A stretch of DNA of 64,000 bases. Origin: Polyangiaceae bacterium (lineage in GTDB: Bacteria; Myxococcota_A; Polyangia; Polyangiales; Polyangiaceae). A program made the position numbers and the translations under genes. Shown here piece by piece: positions 51,506 through 59,838 of this stretch; the first letter of the stretch is position 1; each line of letters begins with the position of its first letter. The notes under the pieces were generated by a model. It saw nothing but the letters and a program-made list of their open reading frames with translations. It searched no databases and was not told the origin of the DNA. The stretch is from contig JAICQO010000007.1 of NCBI GenBank assembly GCA_025937835.1, forward strand, positions 1 to 64,000, read 5' to 3'.

Positions 51506-52633
51506 CTACTCGCAGGTCTCGAGGCTCGGCGTGTCGTCCGGGTAGAAGCAGATGCCGCGGTGACCGAAGGACGTCAGGAACTGCTGCGGGTTCTCGGTGT
51601 ACTCGTAGCACTTGTGCTCGCCGAGGCAGTCGGCGTCGCAATCGCAGAGCGGGTAGCAGAGGCCCTGATCGCCCTCGCCTCCCTCTTGGAAACGGGGGAA
51701 GCAGATCCCGGGCGCGGGCTCGCTTTCATCTTCCCAACCGCACTGGCCCGGGGCGGCGAAGGTGCATTCGGACACGCAGATCGACTCGATGTCCATGTCG
51801 TTATCGTCCACGAACGTCGCGCAGCGGCCGAGGCAGCTGTCTTCGACCGCCTCGCCGTCGCACGGCGTGCCGTCGACGTCGCCCGTGACCTCTTCGTCCC
51901 CACAGGCGCCGCTCTCGGGATCGCAGAACATCGCGTCGGGGCAGTCGTTGTCGCTCGCGCACTGCGGATAGCAGGCCGTGGTCGGCTTGCGGCACTGCCC
52001 GTCGACGTCGCAGAGCTCATCGGCGCCCGGGCAATCGGCGTCGGCTTCACAGGCCTCGCCCGTGATCAGGTAGAGGAGCGAGCAGGCCATCTCGGGGCGG
52101 TTGTGGCACTTGGCGTCGAGCGCCGTGGGCGTGCCCATCGTGCAACCCTCGAGGCAGATGCCGGCCGGGCCCTCCTCCGTGTCGAACACCAGACAGACGT
52201 CGTTGGCTCCCGGGCAATCAGCGTCGGCGACGCAACCGGCGGTGCACAAGCCTTGCGGAATGCCCGAATCCTCCGCCGTCAGACACTCGAGGTCGCCGCA
52301 GCTCGTGTTGTTGATGCACTCTTGCCCGACGCTCACGGCCGTGCTGCTCGAGCCGCCGGTCGTTGCCTTGCCGCCGGTGCCCGGCCCGCCCGCGGCAGTG
52401 CCGCCGACGCCGCCCGTCGGGGCTAGCCCGCCCGTTGCGCCACCGCTGCCGCCGTTCGACGAGCCGCCGAGCAGGGTGCCGGACTCGCCAGCGTTCGTGT
52501 CGGACCCGCCCGTCCCGCTCTTGCCGCCCTTTTCATCGTCGTCGCCACCGGTTGCTTCGTCGCTGCCGCAACCGGCAAAGAGCGTCGAGACGCCGACGAT
52601 CGTGCACAAAGCCAGCCAAGCCCGTTTGGTCAT
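51506..52633 (-). CDS. Cysteine-rich lipoprotein
   Basis: 375 residues from the ATG at 52633. The lipobox is LFAGC (C22). Residues 25-100 are an Asp/Gly-rich then Gly/Thr-rich linker. The body has about 30 cysteines in repeats of the form C-x-(A/D)-D-x-D-C-P-G-A-x-(D/E)-x-C (DADCPGANDVC, DADCPGADELC, DNDCPDAMFC, CDADCLGEHKC), a spaced pattern found in myxobacterial surface proteins that recalls small disulfide-knot domains. Aspartates in each repeat could bind calcium. Function is unknown. Confidence 0.8.
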   Translation of the reverse strand: MTKRAWLALCTIVGVSTLFAGCGSDEATGGDDDEKGGKSGTGGSDTNAGESGTLLGGSSNGGSGGATGGLAPTGGVGGTAAGGPGTGGKATTGGSSSTAVSVGQECINNTSCGDLECLTAEDSGIPQGLCTAGCVADADCPGANDVCLVFDTEEGPAGICLEGCTMGTPTALDAKCHNRPEMACSLLYLITGEACEADADCPGADELCDVDGQCRKPTTACYPQCASDNDCPDAMFCDPESGACGDEEVTGDVDGTPCDGEAVEDSCLGRCATFVDDNDMDIESICVSECTFAAPGQCGWEDESEPAPGICFPRFQEGGEGDQGLCYPLCDCDADCLGEHKCYEYTENPQQFLTSFGHRGICFYPDDTPSLETCE

Positions 52634-52833
52634 GTTCCGAAAGCCTCCTGCCGTCTTCAAGGAATCGAAAGCCTGTCCATAGACTTGGTGTCCCGAAGCT
52701 GGCCTCGCGGTTCAAGCTTTGCTCGGGGGCCCACTGTGAAGCAAGCGGGATCGCGGCGTTTGCACCGAATGCGCTCGCCCGCGAACGCCGGCGGAATTTT
52801 CCCGGCTGGGTCCCGCCTCTCGCGAATCTTTGG
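52634..52833. other. Upstream region of the cysteine-rich lipoprotein
   Basis: 200 bases between the lipoprotein start and the tRNA-Lys 3' end. An AT block CGGAATTTTCCCGG at 52792-52805 stands out; it is one base off the palindrome at 14554. No gene is seen. Confidence 0.3.
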
Positions 52834-52907
52834 TGGGTCGACTGGGACTCGAACCCAGGACCAACGGATTAAAAATCCGCTGCTCTAACCGACTGAGCTA
52901 TCGACCC
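52834..52907 (-). tRNA. tRNA-Lys (anticodon TTT)
   Basis: 74 bases. Acceptor stem GGGTCGA / TCGACCC with discriminator A, D-arm TAGCTCAGTCGGTTAGAGCA, anticodon stem GCGGA / TCCGT with loop TTTTTAA, and T-arm with GGGTTCGAGTCCC. CCA is not encoded. Confidence 0.95.
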
Positions 52908-52996
52908 GTTTGGGCGGCGAGGTCTTTCACAGCATGCGCCCCGGGTCAACGTCCGCGGTGCGCGACCGCGAGTCCGGGCCGCCGTCCAACGCCCTT

Positions 52997-54247
52997 CTAG
53001 GGCTTGATGACGGCCAGCATCTCGCGCACGGACTTGAGGAGCGCGGCCTCGGCGCTGGCTCCGAGGGCGGCTCCGGCGCTGAACAAGGCGAAGCTCACGT
53101 AGTCGTGGAGCATGCGCTTCAGGACTTCGCTCGCATCGGCGTCGCCGGCGATGAGCTCGGCGTTGGCCGCGACCTTGTCCGCTGCGAGCTGGCCCTGGTC
53201 GTCCGGGCCGGCGCCTCGGAGCAAGACGTCGTAGACGCCGGCGCCAGACGCGAAGGCCGACAGGCTGGCGCTGACCTCGGCGCTCTTGCCGGCGGCGCCC
53301 GTGGCGCGAAAGACGGCTTCGAGCACGCCGTTGGCCGCGGCGACGATCGCGGCGGGGCCGCCCGTGACGCGCGGCGGACGGATCACGACGTGGTGCGACT
53401 GAACGAGCGCGAAGACCTGCTTCGTGGTTTCGAATTCGCCGAGCCCCGCGAGCCGGCCGATCTCCAAGATCGAGCGGCGCCCGTCGATCGCACCGAACAC
53501 CCCGCCCTGCCCTGGCGGCGCCGCGTGTCCGTCAACGAGCGCGGGCACGTGCTCAGCGGAGGGGATCTTTTGACGGAAGAACTTGAGCTCGTCCATGCGC
53601 GTGACGCAGTCCATCAGCAGCGCACCGGCGTTGACGCTGTGCCGAACCGGCAGGCGCGCGTCGTCGAAGCCGTCGAGGAAATAAAAAGCGCCGTCGCTCA
53701 CGCCCAGCGTCGCAAACAAGATCTCTTCGATCTGCTTGGAGATGTGGCGATACAGGGTTTCCTGCGAAACCATGCCCAGCATCACCACCACTTCGCCGAA
53801 GCGTTGACCCGGGCTCATGTGCGCGAGCGCTGCGTCGCGCGCCCGAGCGTCGATCGCGCCGAAGCGATACAAGATCGAGCCGATGCGCTCGTCCTCCACA
53901 TCGGTGACGGCGCCGACGATCTCGCCGCGGTCGAAGAAGATGCTGCGCACGCTGTCGCCCGAGGCGACCGCGAGCTCACCGCGTAAGCCGGCCTGGCCGA
54001 CCAGCGCGATCACGTCCGCGAGCGCACCGGGAGCCGTGATCTCCCCGGCGAGCCGCACGATCGCGCCGTCTTCGACGTCGCGGCGGCCGTCCTCGCCCGT
54101 GTAACGGAGAAACACGATGTGCGGCGGCGAGGGCAAGAGCCGATAGGTGCCGGCGCGGGCGCGCAGCCGCTGGCTCGCGACGGTGCCGATCGGATGCGCT
54201 TCCCCGCGGGAGTCGATCCGGACCAGCTCGGCGCGCGGTTCCCGCAT
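52997..54247 (-). CDS. DUF4388 domain protein
   Basis: 416 residues from the ATG at 54247. Residues about 65-200 carry the DUF4388 (PATAN-like) pattern: DVIALVGQAGLRGELAVASGDSVRSIFFDRGEIVGAVTD, then LYRFGAIDARARDAALAH, GEVVVMLGMVSQETLYRHISKQIEEILFATLGVSDGAFYF. These domains are frequent in myxobacterial signalling and motility proteins. The rest is helical and resembles winged-helix then regulatory segments. No enzyme motif is seen. It follows dnaE by 33 bases on the same strand, so it may share its transcript. Confidence 0.8.
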   Translation of the reverse strand: MREPRAELVRIDSRGEAHPIGTVASQRLRARAGTYRLLPSPPHIVFLRYTGEDGRRDVEDGAIVRLAGEITAPGALADVIALVGQAGLRGELAVASGDSVRSIFFDRGEIVGAVTDVEDERIGSILYRFGAIDARARDAALAHMSPGQRFGEVVVMLGMVSQETLYRHISKQIEEILFATLGVSDGAFYFLDGFDDARLPVRHSVNAGALLMDCVTRMDELKFFRQKIPSAEHVPALVDGHAAPPGQGGVFGAIDGRRSILEIGRLAGLGEFETTKQVFALVQSHHVVIRPPRVTGGPAAIVAAANGVLEAVFRATGAAGKSAEVSASLSAFASGAGVYDVLLRGAGPDDQGQLAADKVAANAELIAGDADASEVLKRMLHDYVSFALFSAGAALGASAEAALLKSVREMLAVIKP

Positions 54248-54280
54248 GAGCGAAAACCCTACCACGGGCGGGCGCCGGAC

Positions 54281-57200
54281 TCAGCGCAGCTCTGCGACCG
54301 ACGTCCCGAACACGCGCTCGAGCCGGCCGAGCAGCGCGTCGGAGGGGGCAACCCTCGTGGCTTGCAGGTCGAGCACGGCCTCGGCGCCGTCGGCGAGCAT
54401 CAGCACGAGCTCCACCGGGCACTCCCCCGGGGAGAGCGCGAGCAGATCCTTCAGCGCCACGAGATCGCGGCGCTGGGTGCGCTCCGCGTCCAGGCGGATC
54501 GAGACCGCGCGCGTGGCCCGAATCGCCACGTCCGACAAGCGCTCGACCTGGTCCACGAGCAGCGTCGGCTCGCGCTCCTCGTCCGTCGGCTCCTCGGTCA
54601 TGGGGAAGCTGACCTTGCCGGTCAGGAGCACCGGATCGCCGCTCGTGAGCAACGGCGCGAATAGCTCGATCTTGTCGCCGCGGAGCTTGGCCTTGACTCG
54701 GCCGACCATGTCCTCGACGTCGAAGAACGCGGCGCGCCCGCCGGCTCCGCCCTTGAACAGCTTCTCCTGATAGTTCTCGATCATGCCGGCCACGCTGGCG
54801 ATCGACCACGGGGTTTGGTCGGCGAGCTTGATCGTGCCGACGACGTTCAGGCGCCCGAGCTTGCCTTCGTAGCGAGACAGCGGATGCCCCGAGACGTAGC
54901 AGCCGAGCGCGGCTTTCTCGCGCTTCAAGAGCTCCATCCGATCCCAGGCCTCGACCTCGGGGTAGTCGCTCGATGCCACGCGCCCGCCGCCGCTCGCGGG
55001 CTGCGCGGCGCGCTCGAACATGCCGAACATGTTGGCCTGCCCGCTCTCGCGATCGCGGCTCGCGCTGCGCGAGCGTTCGAGCACGCGGTCGATGCAGGCG
55101 AACGCGCGCGAGCGGTGCACCGCGAGCGGTTCGATCACCGAGTCGAACGCGCCGCACTGGACGAGCGCCTCGAGCACGCCCTTGTTCAGGCGCTTGGCGT
55201 CGACCCGCGACGCGAAATCGAAGAGGTCACGGAAAGCGCCGCCCGCGCGCCGCGCCTCGAACATGGTCTCGAGCGCAGCCTCGCCCACGCCGCGCACGGC
55301 GCCGAGGCCGAAGCGGATCTGCGGGCCGTAGGGATCGCGCAGCTTGCCGGAAGCGCGGGCGCCCTTGCCGTCGGGGTGCGCGTACACGACCGTGAAATCG
55401 GTCTCGCTGGCGTTGATGTCCGGCGGCAGCACCGACACGCCCCAGGCGCGCGCCTCGGCGACCGTGCGCACGACCTTCTCGATCTTGTCCTTGTCGGCGG
55501 TGAGCGCGGCCGCGAAGAACTCGGTCGGATAATGCGCCTTCAGGTACGCGGTCTGATACGTGACGAGCGCGTACGCGGCCGAGTGGCTCTTGTTGAAGCC
55601 GTACGAGGCGAAGCCCTCGATCTCCTTGAAGATGCTCTGCGCCTTCTCGGCGGGCACGCCGTTCTTCTCGGCGCCTTCGATGAAGGTCTTCTCCTGCTTC
55701 TGCATCTCCTCGGCTTTTTTCTTACCCATCGCGCGGCGCAGGAGATCGGCGCCGCCGAGCGTGTACCCGGCCAGGCGCTGCGCGATCTGCATCACCTGCT
55801 CCTGGTAGACGGGCACGCCGTAGGTCGGCGCCAGCACCTCGTCGACCAGCGGGTGCAGCTTGCGCGTCGCGCGGCGCCCGTGCTTGCCCCCGACGAAGTC
55901 GTCGATCATGCCCGTACCGAGCGGGCCCGGGCGATAGAGGGCCACCACGGCCACGATGTCCTCGAAGCAGTCGGGTTTGAGCTGCCGCAGGAGCTGCTGC
56001 ATCCCGCTCGATTCGAGCTGGAACACGCCCGTGGTTTCACCGCTGCTGATGAGCTGGTAAGTGCCCCGGTCGTCGAGCGGCAGGGCGGACATCCGGAGCG
56101 GCGAGGCCTTGCGATCGGGGCGCGCGTTGACGAGCTTTTCGGCGATGTCGATCACCGTCAGCGTCTTCAGCCCCAAGAAGTCGAACTTGACGAGACCGGC
56201 GGCCTCGACGTCGTCCTTGTCGTACTGCGTGACGATCGTCTCGTCACTGCGGAAACACGGGACGTGATCGGATAGCTTTCCATCGGCGATCACCACGCCG
56301 GCCGCGTGCATGCCGGCGTGGCGCGTGAGCCCCTCGAGCTTCTTGCTGTGCCGGATCAGCTCGCCCACGCGCGGGTCGCCCTCGGCCAGGTCCTTGAGCT
56401 TCGGCTCGACCTCGAGCGCCTCCTCGATCGTGAACATCTTGCCCTGGCCCTTTTCGGGCACGAGGCTCGCGATCCGCTGCGCTTCGGGCGCGGGCATCCC
56501 CATCGCGCGCGCCACGTCCTTGATCACGCTGCGCGCTTTCAGGTTCTGGAAGGTCGCGATCTGTCCGACGCTCTCCACGCCGTATTTCTGCGCGACGTAG
56601 CGGATCACCTCGTCGCGCCGCGACATGCAGAAATCGATGTCGAAGTCCGGCATGCTGACACGCTCGGGGTTCAGGAAGCGCTCGAACAGCAAGTTGTACG
56701 GGAGCGGGTCGATCTCGGTGATGCCGAGCGCGTAGGCGACCAGCGAGCCGGCGCCGGAGCCGCGCCCGGGCCCCACCGGGATGCCCATGCTCTTGGCCTC
56801 GCGGATGAAGTCCCACACGATCAAGAAGTAGCCGGCGTACTGCATGCGCTCGATCACCGAGAGCTCGGTCTCGAGGCGCTCCTTGTACGCGGTCTCGTTC
56901 ACCTTCTTGTTGCTGCGGATGAACTCGGCGAAGCGCGCGGCCAGGCCCTCGCGCGATACGTGGCGGAAGTAGCTGTTCGAGTCGTAGCCCTCGGGCACCG
57001 GAAAGCGCGGCAGCATCGGCTTGCCGAGCTCGAGCTTCAGCTCCGAGCACATGTCGCGCACGAGCAGCGTGTTCGACAGCGCCTCCGGCAGCGCCCGGAA
57101 CTTGGCCTCCATTTCCTCCGGGCTCTTCAGGTACATCTCGAAGCTGTCGTGACGCAGCGGCTGGGCCTCGTCGTAGGTCCGCCCCTGCCGCACGCACTCG

Positions 57201-57841
57201 AGATAGACCTGCGCCGTGCCGTCGTCCTTGCTCGTGAAGTGGACGTCGTTGCTCGCCACCACCGGCAGCTCGAAGCGCTTCGCGGCCTGAACCAGCAGGT
57301 CGTTGACGATCGGCTGCTCGGGGAAGCCGTGATCCTGGAGCTCCACGAACAGCCGCCCCGGCTCGAGGCGATCCCTGAGCTCGCCGAGCGCGCGGTCGGC
57401 TTGTTCGGGGCCGAACTCGAGCACGCGCTGCGCGACCACGCCGCCGAGACAGCCCGTGAGCACCACCAGGCCCTCCTTGTGGCGCTCGATCTGATCGAGG
57501 CTGATGCTCGGCGCGACCTGGCTGGTCGGCGACAGGTGTCCGTCGGACACGAGCTGGATCAGGTTTTTGTAGCCCTGGTTGGTCGCGGCCAGGAGCACCA
57601 GGTGATCGACCGCGCTGCCCGCGGAGCGCGCCACGTTCACCTCGCAGCCGAGGATCGGCTGAATCCCGGCGGCGCGGCAGGTGTTGTAGTGGCGGATCGC
57701 GCCGAACATGTTGGCGTGATCGGTGAGCGCTACCGCCGGCATTCCGAGCGCCTTCACCTTCGCTGCCAGGCCGCTCAGCTTCACGGCGCTGGTCAGGAAC
57801 GAGTACTGAGAGTGAACGTGGAGATGGACGAACTCGGGCAT
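54281..57841 (-). CDS. dnaE: DNA polymerase III alpha subunit (DnaE)
   Basis: 1186 residues, full family length. It is the replicative polymerase. The N-terminal PHP domain starts FVHLHVHSQYSFL. Catalytic carboxylates of the C-family palm: PDFDIDFC near 400-404 (two Asp) and a third Asp in VKFDFLGLKTL near 550. GPGRGSGAGSLVAYAL, FNKSHSAAYALVTYQTAYLK and the OB-fold strand LNVVGTIKLADQ are present. The PHP metal ligands look largely intact, unlike E. coli. No second dnaE or imuB is in the window. Confidence 0.97.
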   Translation of the reverse strand: MPEFVHLHVHSQYSFLTSAVKLSGLAAKVKALGMPAVALTDHANMFGAIRHYNTCRAAGIQPILGCEVNVARSAGSAVDHLVLLAATNQGYKNLIQLVSDGHLSPTSQVAPSISLDQIERHKEGLVVLTGCLGGVVAQRVLEFGPEQADRALGELRDRLEPGRLFVELQDHGFPEQPIVNDLLVQAAKRFELPVVASNDVHFTSKDDGTAQVYLECVRQGRTYDEAQPLRHDSFEMYLKSPEEMEAKFRALPEALSNTLLVRDMCSELKLELGKPMLPRFPVPEGYDSNSYFRHVSREGLAARFAEFIRSNKKVNETAYKERLETELSVIERMQYAGYFLIVWDFIREAKSMGIPVGPGRGSGAGSLVAYALGITEIDPLPYNLLFERFLNPERVSMPDFDIDFCMSRRDEVIRYVAQKYGVESVGQIATFQNLKARSVIKDVARAMGMPAPEAQRIASLVPEKGQGKMFTIEEALEVEPKLKDLAEGDPRVGELIRHSKKLEGLTRHAGMHAAGVVIADGKLSDHVPCFRSDETIVTQYDKDDVEAAGLVKFDFLGLKTLTVIDIAEKLVNARPDRKASPLRMSALPLDDRGTYQLISSGETTGVFQLESSGMQQLLRQLKPDCFEDIVAVVALYRPGPLGTGMIDDFVGGKHGRRATRKLHPLVDEVLAPTYGVPVYQEQVMQIAQRLAGYTLGGADLLRRAMGKKKAEEMQKQEKTFIEGAEKNGVPAEKAQSIFKEIEGFASYGFNKSHSAAYALVTYQTAYLKAHYPTEFFAAALTADKDKIEKVVRTVAEARAWGVSVLPPDINASETDFTVVYAHPDGKGARASGKLRDPYGPQIRFGLGAVRGVGEAALETMFEARRAGGAFRDLFDFASRVDAKRLNKGVLEALVQCGAFDSVIEPLAVHRSRAFACIDRVLERSRSASRDRESGQANMFGMFERAAQPASGGGRVASSDYPEVEAWDRMELLKREKAALGCYVSGHPLSRYEGKLGRLNVVGTIKLADQTPWSIASVAGMIENYQEKLFKGGAGGRAAFFDVEDMVGRVKAKLRGDKIELFAPLLTSGDPVLLTGKVSFPMTEEPTDEEREPTLLVDQVERLSDVAIRATRAVSIRLDAERTQRRDLVALKDLLALSPGECPVELVLMLADGAEAVLDLQATRVAPSDALLGRLERVFGTSVAELR

Positions 57842-58058
57842 CCGCGCGAGAGCCTAGCCCCGGAACCCGCCGCAGGTGAGCGGCCCAGCGGCCGGCCCGC
57901 GCGCCGCGATTGAAGCGTCCGCGAGGTCGTTCCGTCGATCAGGGACCTCGAGGCGAGCGCCGTCCTTGCCTCGGGATAACCACTTGGATTACCGCTTGAG
58001 CCCCGATCGCTCGTCGCTCGGCGGCGGCCGCCGACCTGAGCACCCCAGGAGAGGACGC

Positions 58059-58736
58059 ATGACTTCGAAAACTTTGAGGACGCCCGCGTACACCATGACC
58101 GTGATCGCGCTCGCAGCGAGCACGCTGTGGGCGGTGAGCGCCTGCAGCGCGTCTTTCCAAGCAGGCGGCGCAGCCCAGCCGAGCGCAACGCCCCCGCCTC
58201 CCCCGCCTCCTCCGCCTGCGACCACGGTGGCTCCGGCGCCCACGCCGACCACGACCACTCCGGAGCCGGCGCCCACGACCACGACCCCGCCGCCGGCCGA
58301 GCCGCGCAAGTCGACCGTGAGCGTCAAGGCCGATCAGATTTTGGTGCCGGGCACGATCGCCTTCGACGGCACGACCGCCAACCTGCTCACCACGAGCGAC
58401 ACGGCGCTCGAGGAGCTGCGGCTGTTCCTCGAACAGAACCCGCGCGTGACCAAGCTCCGCGTCGAGGGCTACACGGACAACGTCGGCAAGCCCGAGGACA
58501 ACGAGAAGCTCTCGGGTGAGCGCGCGCTCTCGATCAAGAAGTGGCTCGTCGCGAAGGGCGTGGCCAAGGACCGCGTGATCGCCGTCGGCTTCGGCCAGAA
58601 GAGCCCGCTCGCCGACAACGCGACGGCCGAGGGTCGCGCCAAGAACCAGCGCATCGAGTTCAAGCTCGCCGAGCTCGGCGGCAAGAAGTACCCGGGCCGC
58701 GCCCTCGACGGCGGCGGCAAGGTCTTCGACTACTGA
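58059..58736 (+). CDS. OmpA-like lipoprotein (Pal type)
   Basis: 225 residues from the ATG at 58059, with AGGAGAGG upstream. The lipobox is AVSAC (C29). A Pro/Thr-rich linker (about 40-88) precedes an OmpA C-terminal peptidoglycan-binding domain (95-210): ILVPGTIAFDGTTANLL, LRVEGYTDNVGKPEDNEKLSGERALSIKKWLVAKGV, IAVGFGQKSPLADNATAEGRAKNQRIEF, with the Asp and Arg that hold diaminopimelate. It would tie the outer membrane or cell surface to the wall. First gene of a rightward group. Confidence 0.92.
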   Translation: MTSKTLRTPAYTMTVIALAASTLWAVSACSASFQAGGAAQPSATPPPPPPPPPATTVAPAPTPTTTTPEPAPTTTTPPPAEPRKSTVSVKADQILVPGTIAFDGTTANLLTTSDTALEELRLFLEQNPRVTKLRVEGYTDNVGKPEDNEKLSGERALSIKKWLVAKGVAKDRVIAVGFGQKSPLADNATAEGRAKNQRIEFKLAELGGKKYPGRALDGGGKVFDY

Positions 58737-58765
58737 GCGCATTGTCCATTCGGAGTCATCTGCCG

Positions 58766-59395
58766 GTGCCACGACTTCGGGCGTCACTGCTCGCGCTCTC
58801 GCTCGTCTGCGGCTGTAGTCGCGAGGCCAGCGATCTGCGCGAGTGGAAGCCGAGCGATCACGATCACACCTCGAACCCCAGCGCCGCGCAGGTCGAGGTC
58901 AAGCAGGACGCCGCCAGCCCGCTCGCGGTCTACGGCATCGACGAGGTGACCGTGGTGGCGTGGGAGCAGTCGTGCGCGACCTGCCACGGAGCGCAGGGTG
59001 CCGGCGACGGGCCGCAAGGGCCGATCACCAAGGCACGTGACCTCACGGACGCTGCATGGCACGCGTCCGTGAGCGACGAGAGCATCGCTCAGACGATCCG
59101 CAACGGGCGCGGAATGATGCCTCCCTCGCGCTTGCCGGAGGCCACGATCCAATCGCTCGTGCGGCTCGTGCGCTTGCTCGATCCGCGGCGCCGCGCCGAA
59201 ATCGAGGCCAAGGCCAAGGCCAACCCGAGCGCGGCACCCGCAGCGTCGGCGGCGCCGAGCGGCGCGCCCCCGGGCTCGGCAGCACCGGCTCCGCCTCCCG
59301 CGCACGCCGCACCCGCCCACGCCGCCCCCACGCAGACGGCCGCACCCGCGCACGCGGCACCCGCGCAAGCTGCGCCCGCACGTCCCGCGCCGTGA
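58766..59395 (+). CDS. Cytochrome c lipoprotein
   Basis: 209 residues from the GTG at 58766; the TTG at 58742 is an alternative. The lipobox is LVCGC. One heme c is attached at CATCH (in QSCATCHGAQGAGDGPQG), and the sixth ligand is probably Met in GRGMMPPSRL about 45 residues on, as in class I cytochromes. About 70 Ala/Pro-rich residues form the C-terminal tail (many PAHAA units). The gene overlaps the next by 4 bases (GTGA), which links electron transfer to the proteins that follow. Confidence 0.88.
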   Translation: MPRLRASLLALSLVCGCSREASDLREWKPSDHDHTSNPSAAQVEVKQDAASPLAVYGIDEVTVVAWEQSCATCHGAQGAGDGPQGPITKARDLTDAAWHASVSDESIAQTIRNGRGMMPPSRLPEATIQSLVRLVRLLDPRRRAEIEAKAKANPSAAPAASAAPSGAPPGSAAPAPPPAHAAPAHAAPTQTAAPAHAAPAQAAPARPAP

Positions 59396-59838
59396 ACGAG
59401 CCCGCACCGCGCCGCCGCTGGTTCGGCGGCACCGAAGACGGCGCGCGACATCGCAAAAAGGGTGCGCTGTTGATCCTCGCCGTCGGCTTTGCACTCGTGC
59501 TCACGACGCTGGGACCGGATTTGCCCAAAGATCAGCCGTTGAACTTCCGGCTGCCGGCGGCGCACTCGGGCGGCCCTCTGCGTTTGCAGGTGTCGTTCAC
59601 TCGAGTTGGCGCCGCGCGCGCACTCCAGGGCTTCACTCTCGAACTCGATGGTTCGACGCGCAGCGTGCGACATCAGCCACGCCTTCCGGATGGCGACTAC
59701 CTCGTCACCATCGAGCTCACTTCCACCCACTCATCGGGGCGCGAGCCCCCCGCGAAGATGGAGACAACCGAAGTCCGTCGAGTTACCCTCGCTGGTCAGG
59801 AAACAACCATCCTGATCGAAGGGGAACAGTCGGAGTGA
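59392..59838 (+). CDS. Single-pass membrane protein of unknown function
   Basis: 148 residues from the GTG at 59392, which overlaps the stop of the cytochrome gene. A basic start (RRRWFGG...RHRKKG) and one helix (ALLILAVGFALVLTTLG, about 25-42) anchor it; the remainder is beta-rich (RLQVSFTRVGAARALQGFTLELDG, DGDYLVTIELTST) and periplasmic. No motif is known. It overlaps the activator gene by 4 bases, so the three genes are translationally coupled. Confidence 0.7.
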   Translation: MNEPAPRRRWFGGTEDGARHRKKGALLILAVGFALVLTTLGPDLPKDQPLNFRLPAAHSGGPLRLQVSFTRVGAARALQGFTLELDGSTRSVRHQPRLPDGDYLVTIELTSTHSSGREPPAKMETTEVRRVTLAGQETTILIEGEQSE

